This document shows positions 16,265 through 23,556 of a DNA stretch of 38,437 bases, piece after piece. The notes beneath the pieces are model-generated. The model searched no databases and was not told where the DNA came from. It saw only the letters and a list, made by a program, of their open reading frames with translations. The stretch comes from DATFEN01 sp035691285 (lineage in GTDB: Bacteria > Acidobacteriota > Vicinamibacteria > Fen-336), in contig DASSJI010000294.1 in assembly GCA_035691285.1 (NCBI GenBank), forward strand, positions 1-38,437, read 5' to 3'. The position numbers and the translations under genes were made by a program. Every line of letters begins with the position of its first letter. Position 1 is the stretch's first letter.

Positions 16265-17305
16265 ATGAAGCTGAAGACGCGCGTGGTCCGGACGCTCCGC
16301 ATCGCGCGCAAGTTCGCCCGTGCCCTCGCGCACCGCCACCATCCGATCCTGGTCCACGTGATCCCGATGCGGCGCTGCAACCTCGCCTGCTCCTACTGCA
16401 ACGAGTACGACGCCGTCTCGAAGCCCGTGCCTTCCGACGTGATGCTGGGGCGCATCGACAAGGTGGCCGAGCTGGGGACGGCGGTCATGACCTTCAGCGG
16501 CGGCGAGCCGATGATGCACCCCGACCTGGACCGCCTGGTGGCCCACGGGCGGCGGCGCGGCATGATCGTGACCCTGATCTCGAACGGCTACTACCTGTCG
16601 CCGGAGCGCATCGAGCGGCTCAACGCCGCGGGCCTCGACCATCTGCAGATCAGCGTCGACAACGTCGAGCCGGACGAGAGCTCGATGAAGAGCCTGCGTC
16701 TGCTGGATCCCAAGCTCCGCTGGCTCGCCGAGAAAGCGGACTTCACCGTCGCGATCAACTCGGTGGTGGGCAGCGGCATCCGCAAGCCCGAGGACGCCCT
16801 GGTCGTGGCGCGGCGGGCCCGGGAGCTGGGCTTCATGAGCTCGCTGGGCATCATCCACGACGGCCACGGCCAGCTCCGCCCGCTGAGCCCTCGCGAGATG
16901 CGGGTCTACGAGGAGCTCAAGGGAGTGGGCCGCCGGGGGATCATCCGCTTCAACCGCCTGTTCCAGGACAACCTCGCCCGCGGCCTCTCGAACGACTGGA
17001 GCTGCCGGGCCGGGGCGCGCTACCTGTACGTGGACGAGAACGGGCTCGTGAGCTACTGCTCGCAGCAGCGCGGCCTTCCGGGCCTCCCGCTGGAGCGCTA
17101 TTCGCTGGCGGACGTCCGGCGCGAGTACGACACGCGGAAGTCCTGCGCGGCGTACTGCACGGTGAACTGCGTGCAACAGACCGCGATCCTCGACAACTGG
17201 CGCGCGCCGCAGCGGGCGCTGGCCCTGCTGCCGAAGAGGCCGTCCTTGACGGCGCCGATGCCCGCGCCGCAGCCCGCGGCCGAGGACGAGGTCCTGGTCG
17301 GCTAG
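16265..17305 (+). CDS. Radical SAM protein with SPASM-like C-terminal cysteines
   Basis: 346 residues. The SAM cluster motif CNLACSYC gives Cys38, Cys42 and Cys45, followed by MTFSGGEPMMHPDL. The C-terminal region has further cysteines (SCRAGARYLYVDENGLVSYC, KSCAAYCTVNC) likely to bind an auxiliary Fe-S cluster, as in SPASM/twitch enzymes. The basic N-terminus (KLKTRVVRTLRIARKFARAL) could lie on the membrane. The SDR gene begins 1 base after its stop, so the pair should act together. Precise reaction unknown; it stands just before the lipid operon, which makes a lipid or headgroup substrate possible (inference). Confidence 0.85.
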   Translation: MKLKTRVVRTLRIARKFARALAHRHHPILVHVIPMRRCNLACSYCNEYDAVSKPVPSDVMLGRIDKVAELGTAVMTFSGGEPMMHPDLDRLVAHGRRRGMIVTLISNGYYLSPERIERLNAAGLDHLQISVDNVEPDESSMKSLRLLDPKLRWLAEKADFTVAINSVVGSGIRKPEDALVVARRARELGFMSSLGIIHDGHGQLRPLSPREMRVYEELKGVGRRGIIRFNRLFQDNLARGLSNDWSCRAGARYLYVDENGLVSYCSQQRGLPGLPLERYSLADVRREYDTRKSCAAYCTVNCVQQTAILDNWRAPQRALALLPKRPSLTAPMPAPQPAAEDEVLVG

Positions 17306-17306
17306 G

Positions 17307-18086
17307 GTGGCCGCCGCCGGGCTCCGCGCCCTCGTCACCGGCGCTTCGGCGGGAATCGGCGCGGCGTTCGCCCGGGCGCTGCGCGACCGGGGCCACGGCC
17401 TGGTGCTCGTCGCGCGCCGCGAGGAGAGGCTGCGCCTGCTGCAGCAGGAGCTGGGCGGGGCGGAGGCCGTCGCCGTCGTCTGCGCGGACCTCGCGACGCC
17501 CGAGGGACCGAGGGCGGTCTTCGACGAGGTCAATGGCGCCAGCCTCGGGGTCGACCTCCTCGTGAACAACGCGGGCGTGGGGCACACCGGCCGCTTCCAG
17601 GAGGAGCCGTACGAGCGCGTCGTCGGGATGGTGGACCTGAACGCCCGGGCCATGGTGGCGCTGACGCGCCTCTTCCTGCCGGCGATGCTCCAGCGCGGCG
17701 AGGGCTCCGTGATCAACGTCGCTTCGACCGCCGCGTTCCAGCCGATCCCCTACTTCGCCACCTATTCCGCGACCAAGGCCTTCGCGGCGGCCTTCACGGC
17801 CGCCCTGGCCGTCGAGCTGAAGGGCTCGGGCGTCCGCGTCCAGCTCCTGTGTCCGGGGCCGACGGAGACCGAGTTCTTCGGCCAGGCGAGCCACGAGGGC
17901 CTGCTCGCGAACCGCCTGCCGCGCGCGAGCGCCCGGCAGGTCGTCGAGGCCTCGCTCCGCGGCCTCGACCGAGGGCGTGACCGTGTCGTGGTGGGCTGGC
18001 CGAATCGTCTCCTGGCCGTCGCCGTGTCCCTCGTCCCGATGCCGTTGGCTCGGGCGGTCGCCGCGCGGCTCTACAAGCCCCGCTGA
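17307..18086 (+). CDS. Short-chain dehydrogenase/reductase
   Basis: A 259-residue classical SDR: TGASAGIG cofactor motif near residue 11, NNAGVG, and the catalytic Ser140, Tyr153 and Lys157 (YSATK). The hydrophobic C-terminus (NRLLAVAVSLVPMPLARAVA) resembles membrane-associated SDRs acting on lipids. Because the next gene is a serine-palmitoyltransferase homologue, a 3-ketosphinganine-reductase-like role is attractive, but a hairpin and a separate promoter divide the two, so this is inference. The GTG start is 1 base after the radical SAM stop. Confidence 0.88.
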   Translation: MAAAGLRALVTGASAGIGAAFARALRDRGHGLVLVARREERLRLLQQELGGAEAVAVVCADLATPEGPRAVFDEVNGASLGVDLLVNNAGVGHTGRFQEEPYERVVGMVDLNARAMVALTRLFLPAMLQRGEGSVINVASTAAFQPIPYFATYSATKAFAAAFTAALAVELKGSGVRVQLLCPGPTETEFFGQASHEGLLANRLPRASARQVVEASLRGLDRGRDRVVVGWPNRLLAVAVSLVPMPLARAVAARLYKPR

Positions 18087-18106
18087 GGCCGTCGAGGCCG
18101 GGGCTT
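18075..18106 (+). terminator. Hairpin spanning the end of the SDR gene
   Basis: A perfect 8-bp stem AAGCCCCG (18075-18082)/CGGGGCTT (18099-18106) encloses 16 bases that can pair further through GGCC repeats. The SDR stop lies inside. Only TT and CC follow, so there is no long T-run. It sits 19 bases before the next extended -10, marking a transcription-unit boundary. Confidence 0.5.
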
Positions 18107-18124
18107 CCAGAGCGTCCCGGGTGC

Positions 18125-18133
18125 TGGTATGAT
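18125..18133 (+). promoter_or_regulatory. Extended -10 promoter of the sphingolipid-like operon
   Basis: TGG-TATGAT, the same TGn-TATGAT form as before the radical SAM gene. Weak -35 (TTCCAG, 18105-18110, 17-base spacer). The leader to ATG 18202 would be about 60 bases. Confidence 0.55.
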
Positions 18134-18201
18134 TTGCGGCTGTTCCGACGCCCCACATCGCGTGCCCGCGTGCGCGCGGGCGCGGCTTGCGAGGGAAGAC
18201 T

Positions 18202-19485
18202 ATGGAGGCGGCCCAGAAGAAGGCGGCGGACGAGAAACCGTCCTTCGCCGAGTACGACTACAGCAACTTCTACTACGGCGCGGGGGACGACCCGATCAAC
18301 CTGCTGGGGCCCTTCCAGGCCTGGTACCAGGAGGCGCTCCCGAACGGGTACTACCTCTACTGCGAGCCGCTCCAGACGGCGCCCACGACGCGGGTGCTGG
18401 TGCGCGACCGCAAGACGGGCGAGGTCCGCGACCTCCTGAACCTGGCCTCCTACAACTACCTCGGCATCTCGTACCGCGACGAGGTCAAGAAGGCCGCCAT
18501 CGACGCGGTCCAGAAGTACGGCCTGGGCGCCTCGGGCTCGCCGATCCTCTCGGGCACCTTCGACATCCACAACGAGCTGGCCGAGGCCGTGGCCTCCTTC
18601 AAGGCCAAGCCGGCCGCGATCCTGTTCCCGACGGGCTACAGCGCAAACGTCGGCTTCATCTCGGCGCTGATGCGCTCCGGCGACAACGTCATCCTCGACC
18701 AGTACTCCCACGCCTCCATCGTGGACGGAGCGATCCTCGCCAAGGCGAAGACGCTGTTCTTCCGCCACAACAACCCCATGGATCTGGAGCGCAAGCTCCT
18801 CAAGTGCACGGGCAAGAAGCTGGTGGTGGTCGAGGGCGTCTACTCGATGGACGGCGACGTCTGCGCCCTGCCCGAGATCGTCGAGGTGGCGAAGCGGCAT
18901 GGCGCCCGCGTCCTGATCGACGAGGCCCACTCCACGTTCCTGTTCGGGCCCAACGGCCGGGGCGTGGCCGAGCACTTCGGCCTCGACCAGGAGGTCGATT
19001 TCCACCTCGGCACGTTCTCGAAGAGCCTCGGCGGCCAGGGCGGCTTCGTGTGCGGCTCCCAGGAGCTGGTCGACTACGTGAACGCCTTCGGCCGCTCGCG
19101 CTTCTTCTCCTGCAACCTGGCGCCGTCGCTGGCCGCGGGCCTGCTGGCCGGAGTGAAGATCGTCGAGGCCGAGCCCCAGCTCCGGACCCGGCTGTGGAGC
19201 AACGTCGCCTACCTGCGCCGGCGCTTCGCAGAGGAGGGCGTGGACATCGGCAAGTCCACCTCGCAGGTCATGCCGGTGCAGGTCAACAACGACGCGCGGG
19301 TGTTCGCCGTGGCGGAGAAGATCCAGGAACGGGGCCTGTTCCTGCAGCCGGTCACCTATCCGGCGGTGCCCAAGCACAAGTCGCGGCTGCGCATCTCGGT
19401 GTCGGCGGCGCACAGCGAGCAGGACCTCGAGTTCGCCACCAGCGTGATCGCGGGCGTGCTGCGCGAGGAGGGGATCATCCAGTGA
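18202..19485 (+). CDS. Alpha-oxoamine synthase, serine palmitoyltransferase-like
   Basis: A 427-residue PLP enzyme. The PLP lysine is Lys274 in GTFSKSLGGQGGF. Other cofactor contacts are His170 (QYSHASI), Asp240 and His243 (LIDEAHS). The segment VVVEGVYSMDGDVCALPEI and FGPNGRGVAEHFGL are very like bacterial serine palmitoyltransferases, and less like KBL or BioF. SPT condenses serine with an acyl-thioester to 3-ketosphinganine, the first sphingolipid step. ATG 18202 has GGGAAG upstream; a TTG at 18187 is less likely. No acyl carrier protein gene is adjacent, unlike in several proteobacterial SPT loci. Heads a six-gene overlapping operon. Amino-acid specificity (serine, glycine, alanine) is not proven by sequence. 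Confidence 0.88.
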   Translation: MEAAQKKAADEKPSFAEYDYSNFYYGAGDDPINLLGPFQAWYQEALPNGYYLYCEPLQTAPTTRVLVRDRKTGEVRDLLNLASYNYLGISYRDEVKKAAIDAVQKYGLGASGSPILSGTFDIHNELAEAVASFKAKPAAILFPTGYSANVGFISALMRSGDNVILDQYSHASIVDGAILAKAKTLFFRHNNPMDLERKLLKCTGKKLVVVEGVYSMDGDVCALPEIVEVAKRHGARVLIDEAHSTFLFGPNGRGVAEHFGLDQEVDFHLGTFSKSLGGQGGFVCGSQELVDYVNAFGRSRFFSCNLAPSLAAGLLAGVKIVEAEPQLRTRLWSNVAYLRRRFAEEGVDIGKSTSQVMPVQVNNDARVFAVAEKIQERGLFLQPVTYPAVPKHKSRLRISVSAAHSEQDLEFATSVIAGVLREEGIIQ

Positions 19486-20159
19486 ACGACGGGAAGACCC
19501 GGTACGGCTACAGGAATGCCATCAGCGGCTTCTTCGAGTTCCCGACGGAGAACGCGCGGCGCATACTGCCGGGCCACCTCGAGCCCGTCGAGGTCCACCA
19601 CGGCACCAGCATCTTCGCCATGACCGCGTTCGACTTCAACGAGAGCATGGTGGGCGCCTACGGCGAGGTGGTCATGGCCGTGATCGTGGCGCCCACGGTC
19701 AAGCCCGGCGAACGCCTGCCCAAGTCGGCCTTCTTTCCCTACCTCGTGGCCACGACGACGAAGGCGGCCCGGGATCACGCCATCGAGCGCTGGCACCTGC
19801 CCCACTGGATGGAGGACGTGGCGATCCAGTTCCAGCAGGACAAGGGCCGTCTCTCGGCCAAGGTGAGCGCGGGAGCCGAGCCCGTCGCCGAGCTGACGGT
19901 CACGGATCACTCCTGGGCGCCGGTGTCGCACCTGTACCAGTCCTTCATGAAGGACGGGCAGGGAGCCTTCCTGGCGAGCATCGTGATGGAGGGCTCGCAG
20001 AGCGAGCACGAGGAGGAGCTGGGCAAGGTCGTGCTCTACGACCATCCCTTCAACAAGGACCTGGCCATCTCCGAGGTGTACGACGTGCCGTTCCGCGAGC
20101 TGTGGATGAAGGACGGGCGACAGACCTTCGACCCCCTCATCACGCTCCAGATCGTCTGA
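19482..20159 (+). CDS. Acetoacetate decarboxylase-like protein, predicted without Schiff-base lysine
   Basis: 225 residues, GTG start overlapping the synthase stop (GTGA). The layout resembles the acetoacetate decarboxylase superfamily: LPGHLEPVEVHHGTSIFAMT, then GAYGEVVMAVIVAPTV, then the segment before the usual active-site lysine. Where decarboxylases have a W-G-x-P-K type motif this protein reads WHLPHW, with His108 in place of Lys, so Schiff-base decarboxylation looks impossible. It may bind or modify a beta-keto amine or another lipid intermediate. The family call is by pattern only, so moderately certain. Confidence 0.7.
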   Translation: MNDGKTRYGYRNAISGFFEFPTENARRILPGHLEPVEVHHGTSIFAMTAFDFNESMVGAYGEVVMAVIVAPTVKPGERLPKSAFFPYLVATTTKAARDHAIERWHLPHWMEDVAIQFQQDKGRLSAKVSAGAEPVAELTVTDHSWAPVSHLYQSFMKDGQGAFLASIVMEGSQSEHEEELGKVVLYDHPFNKDLAISEVYDVPFRELWMKDGRQTFDPLITLQIV

Positions 20160-21052
20160 AGGACATCTTCGTCGTCATCAACCCGCACTCCGGCAAGGGC
20201 CGCGGGGCGCGGTTCGTGACGCCGGTCCTCGACGGCCTGCATGGCGCGGGCGACGTCGCCCACGCGCTGACCACGCGGGCGGGGGAGGAGGCGGAGCTCG
20301 CCGCGAAGGCCGTGGCCGATGGCTACGGGACGATCGTCGCGGTGGGCGGCGACGGCACCTGGAGCAACGTCGGCAACGCCATCCTGCGCTCAGGCAAGCG
20401 CGCGCGCCTGGGACTCGTGCCGGGCGGTACCGGGTGCGATCTGGCGAAGTCCCTCGGCATTCCACAGCGGGACGTCCAGGGCTGCGCGAAGATCATTCGG
20501 GACGGCCACGTGAAGTCGATCGACGTCGGACGGATCGAGGAGCGCTACTTCCTGAACATCGCGGGCTTCGGCTACGACGTGGCGGTGCTCGAGGACTCCT
20601 GGAGCGTCGCCTATCTCGAAGGCAGCCTGCTGTATCTCTACTGCGCCGTGCGCCAGCTCGGCTCGTTTCCCGGCTTCCCGATGGAGTGGGGCCGAGACGG
20701 TGAGTCGCCGCAGAAGCGCGAGCTGCTGATGCTGGTCTTCGCCAACGCGCGCGTGTTCGGGGGCGGATTCCAGATCGCGCCGCAGGCCGACCTGGCGGAC
20801 GGCGCACTCGACGCCGTCGTGTTCGGCAACATGGGCTTCTGGGCGCGCGTCGGGATCATGCAGAAGCTGCGCGCCGGTACGCATCTCGGCTCGCCGCACG
20901 TCGAGACCTCGCGCGGCCGGAGGTTCGTCCTGCGCTTCGCCGCTCCGCCCGCGTACGAGACCGACGGCGAGTGGAATCGCGCGTCCGCGTCCGAGCTGCG
21001 CGTCGAGGCCGTCCCGCAGGCGCTGGACGTGCTGGTTCCCGCGGAGGCGTGA
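20102..21052 (+). CDS. Diacylglycerol/sphingosine/ceramide kinase-like lipid kinase
   Basis: DAGK catalytic domain: FVVINPHSGKGRGARF at the N-terminus, VAVGGDGTWSNVGNAIL with the GGDGT nucleotide motif, LVPGGTGCDLAKSLGIP, and the C-terminal domain ending TDGEWNRAS. The family phosphorylates lipid alcohols (diacylglycerol, sphingosine, ceramide). Next to an SPT homologue, a ceramide or long-chain-base kinase is likely, as for the YegS-like CpgB of Caulobacter. The only conventional start is GTG 20102, 58 bases inside the previous gene. The natural N-terminus would be CTG 20156, which overlaps the previous stop (CTGA) and gives 298 residues starting (M)KDIFVVINP. It overlaps the next gene by 1 base. 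Confidence 0.88.
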   Translation: MDEGRATDLRPPHHAPDRLKDIFVVINPHSGKGRGARFVTPVLDGLHGAGDVAHALTTRAGEEAELAAKAVADGYGTIVAVGGDGTWSNVGNAILRSGKRARLGLVPGGTGCDLAKSLGIPQRDVQGCAKIIRDGHVKSIDVGRIEERYFLNIAGFGYDVAVLEDSWSVAYLEGSLLYLYCAVRQLGSFPGFPMEWGRDGESPQKRELLMLVFANARVFGGGFQIAPQADLADGALDAVVFGNMGFWARVGIMQKLRAGTHLGSPHVETSRGRRFVLRFAAPPAYETDGEWNRASASELRVEAVPQALDVLVPAEA

Positions 21053-21825
21053 TGACCTCATTGCGCGCGCTCCGCGGCGGCCTCGCTTTCGTCGCCGCGC
21101 TCTTGTGGATGGGCGGACCCTGCGCCCTCCTGCTCTATCCGTTCGTGCTGCCGGTCGGAGCCATGTGGCGCGCGAAGCGCCGAGGCCTCGTCTCCTGGTA
21201 CATGAGATTCGTGGTGAGGGGAATCCTCTTCTTCTTCGGACTGGGCGGGGCACGCTTCCAGTGGAGCGGACGGCTTCCGACGAGGGAGCCGTGCCTCGTC
21301 GTCGGCAACCATCAGTCCCAAATCGACATCCTGATCGCCACGATGATGGGCGATCCGTTCGTCCCGGCGTTCGTACCACGGCGCCGTTACACCCACTGGT
21401 ACATTCCCCTCGTGGCGCCTTCGATCTGGCTGCTGGAATGCCCGGTGGTCGATCCCAAGCGCGACGCCATGGGCGCCGTGGAGGCGATGCGCCGGGGCGC
21501 CCTCGAGAACCGCCATGGCATCCTGATCTTCCCCGAGGGCCACCGCACCCTGGACGGCGAGGTGAGGGCTTTCAAGGCGGCCGGCACGATCGCGTGCCTC
21601 GAGGCCCGGCGCGTACCCGTCTACCTGTTCGTGACGGACGGTTACTGGAAGGGCCGTCGCCTAGTGGACTTCCTCGGCAACGTGCCGCGCCTGCGCGGTT
21701 ACACCGAGGTGCTGGGGCCGTTCGAGCCGCCGGCCGAGGACGCGGCGCTGCCCGCCTTCGTCGACGGCCTCCGTCATCGAATCGTGGAGCGGCTCCTGGA
21801 GCGCCGCCGCCAGCAGGCGGCCTGA
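21052..21825 (+). CDS. PlsC-type lysophospholipid/1-acylglycerol-3-phosphate acyltransferase family
   Basis: 257 residues. Motif HX4D is His87-Asp92 in GNHQSQID, motif III is FPEGHRT (160-166), and two N-terminal hydrophobic segments (about 10-35 and 52-64) anchor it to the inner membrane. The family moves acyl groups from acyl-ACP or -CoA to a lipid hydroxyl; here it could acylate a long-chain base or its phosphate. ATG 21052 overlaps the kinase stop (TGATG), with GGAGG upstream. No GNAT-type bacterial ceramide synthase lies nearby, so this protein may supply an acylation step (inference). Confidence 0.88.
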   Translation: MTSLRALRGGLAFVAALLWMGGPCALLLYPFVLPVGAMWRAKRRGLVSWYMRFVVRGILFFFGLGGARFQWSGRLPTREPCLVVGNHQSQIDILIATMMGDPFVPAFVPRRRYTHWYIPLVAPSIWLLECPVVDPKRDAMGAVEAMRRGALENRHGILIFPEGHRTLDGEVRAFKAAGTIACLEARRVPVYLFVTDGYWKGRRLVDFLGNVPRLRGYTEVLGPFEPPAEDAALPAFVDGLRHRIVERLLERRRQQAA

Positions 21826-21832
21826 GCCCAGC

Positions 21833-22816
21833 GTGGCGCCCCTCGACGTCGCGCGGGAAGTGCTCCGGCCGCGGGTCCTGCCGCCTTTGGCCTCGACGCC
21901 GGCTGCGGCGGAGATCGCCCGGCGCCTGGCCGAGGTGGCTCGAGACTCGGTCCGAGCCGTGGTGTTCTTCGGCTCGCAGAAGACCGGCGCGGCTTCGCGC
22001 GACCGCTTCAGCGCCTACGACCTGTTCGTGGTCGTGCGCCGCTACTCCGACTTCTACGAGCGCCTGCGGCAGGCGGGCCGGCTGCGGCGGCCGGCGGGCC
22101 TCGTGGCCTGGCTCAACACCTGGCTGGCGCCGAACCAGCTCGCCTTCGGCGGTCCGGAGGGGACGTTCGGCAAGCTCTCCGTGGTCACGCAGGAGACGTT
22201 CCTGCGCGAGACGGGGCCGCTTCGGCGCGACCACTTCTGCGCCGGCCGGCTGTTCCAGCCGGCGGAGTGCGTGTACGCGGCCGACACCGAGGCGGCGGCG
22301 CTGGCTCTCGAGGGGGTCGCCCAGGCTCATGCCGTGACCCTCGACTGGGGCTGGCCCTGGCTGCCGGAGCGCTTCGATGCCCGGACTTACACGCGGCGGA
22401 TCCTGGAGGTCTCGCTGTCGCAGGAGATCCGCCCCGAGCCGGCCGGCCGTGCCGACGCCCTCTGGGCCGTGCAGGCGCCGTATCTCGTCGAAGTGTACGC
22501 CCCGATCCTGGAGGCCTGGGCGACGGCGGAGGAGCTCGTGGCGCTCGGAGACGGGGTCTACCGGCTGCGCGACGCGCCGCCCCTCGCGGCGCGGCGGCAC
22601 GTGGAGTCCTTCTTCCGGCGCTCGAAGCGGCGGGCGACCGCGCGCTGGCTCAAGTACATGCTCACCTTCGACGGCTGGCTCGAGTACATCCGGCGGAAGG
22701 CCGAGCGCCACACCGGCCGCCCGATCGAGCTCACGCCCCGAGAGCGCCGCTTGCCTCTCGTCTTCCTGTGGCCGCGGGTTTTCCGCTATCTTCGCGACAA
22801 GGACCGGCGGCAGTGA
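21833..22816 (+). CDS. Nucleotidyltransferase-fold-like protein of unknown function
   Basis: A 327-residue soluble-looking protein that I do not recognise as a named family. VVFFGSQ (Gly47, Ser48) followed by FSAYDLFVVVRR (Asp63) resembles the GS...DxD core of minimal nucleotidyltransferases, but the first acidic residue of DxD is Ala61, so metal binding may be altered. The rest is rich in Trp, Tyr and Arg, with a basic C-terminal part (SFFRRSKRRATARWLKYMLT). GTG start 7 bases after the acyltransferase; its stop overlaps the next start (GTGA). Placed between an acyltransferase and a CDP-alcohol phosphatidyltransferase, it could make or handle a CDP-activated substrate (inference). Confidence 0.7.
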   Translation: MAPLDVAREVLRPRVLPPLASTPAAAEIARRLAEVARDSVRAVVFFGSQKTGAASRDRFSAYDLFVVVRRYSDFYERLRQAGRLRRPAGLVAWLNTWLAPNQLAFGGPEGTFGKLSVVTQETFLRETGPLRRDHFCAGRLFQPAECVYAADTEAAALALEGVAQAHAVTLDWGWPWLPERFDARTYTRRILEVSLSQEIRPEPAGRADALWAVQAPYLVEVYAPILEAWATAEELVALGDGVYRLRDAPPLAARRHVESFFRRSKRRATARWLKYMLTFDGWLEYIRRKAERHTGRPIELTPRERRLPLVFLWPRVFRYLRDKDRRQ

Positions 22817-23556
22817 CGCCCTCGCTCGTCGCTCTCGTGACGGCACTCGCCCTCGCCGTCGCTTCGATGGGAGCCTATGCGCTCCTCGGGCGGCGCTCCG
22901 ACGAGGACGCCCGCCGGAAGGGCGCGACGTTCCTCCTGGGCGTGGGCGACTTCTTCGTCCACTGGTTCATGTGGGCGATCGGGCCGCTCGAGCGGCTGCT
23001 GCTCGCCCTGGGCGTCGGACCGGACGCGATGAACCTGGCGGGGCTCGCCTTCGGCGCGCTCGCGGGCGCCCTGATCGCCGCAGGCCGGCTGGAGCTGGGC
23101 GGCTGGGCGATCGCGCTGGGAGGCGTCTGCGACATCCTCGACGGGCGGCTGGCCCGCGCGCGGAAGGTCGTGTCGGCCTACGGCGCGTTCATCGACAGCA
23201 CCCTCGACCGCTTCGTCGAGGTGTTCGCCTTCCTCGGCTTCGTCTACTACCTTCGCGCCTTCGCGTGGGGGCCGCTGCTCGCGGCCGCCGCGATCACGGG
23301 CTCGCTGCTCGTGAGCTACACGCGGGCGCGGGGCGAGAGCGTGGGGGTTCTCTGCAAGGAGGGCCTCATGCAGCGGGCCGAGCGCCTCGTCCTGACCTGC
23401 CTCGCGTGCCTGTCGGACGCGCCGCTGTCCGCGGCCCTTCGCGCGCCTCGCGGCAGCGTGGTCCTTTGGACCGTCGCCCTGATCGCGGCGGGCACCTTCC
23501 TGACGGCGGGCCACCGGACGCTCTGGATCTCGGCGCGGCTACGCGAGCGCGGCTAG
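22813..23556 (+). CDS. CDP-alcohol phosphatidyltransferase family membrane enzyme
   Basis: 247 residues with 5-6 membrane helices. The complete family motif is present: Asp107-x2-Asp110-Gly-x2-Ala-Arg-x8-Gly-x3-Asp128-x3-Asp132. This family exchanges CMP of a CDP-activated lipid or alcohol for an alcohol or phospho-alcohol, making headgroups such as PI, PG or inositol phosphates. The N-terminal helix and GDFFVHWFMWAIGPLERLLL precede the catalytic core. GTG start overlaps the previous stop. As last gene of the operon it would finish a phospho-headgroup. Its stop shares the palindrome CTAG with the converging gene on the other strand. Confidence 0.92.
   Translation: MTPSLVALVTALALAVASMGAYALLGRRSDEDARRKGATFLLGVGDFFVHWFMWAIGPLERLLLALGVGPDAMNLAGLAFGALAGALIAAGRLELGGWAIALGGVCDILDGRLARARKVVSAYGAFIDSTLDRFVEVFAFLGFVYYLRAFAWGPLLAAAAITGSLLVSYTRARGESVGVLCKEGLMQRAERLVLTCLACLSDAPLSAALRAPRGSVVLWTVALIAAGTFLTAGHRTLWISARLRERG

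Noticed and set aside
20500..20525. CCACGTGAAG as a possible parS site
   Set aside because: Only the central CACGTG-like core matches; the flanking arms of the parS palindrome are absent and it lies in a coding region.
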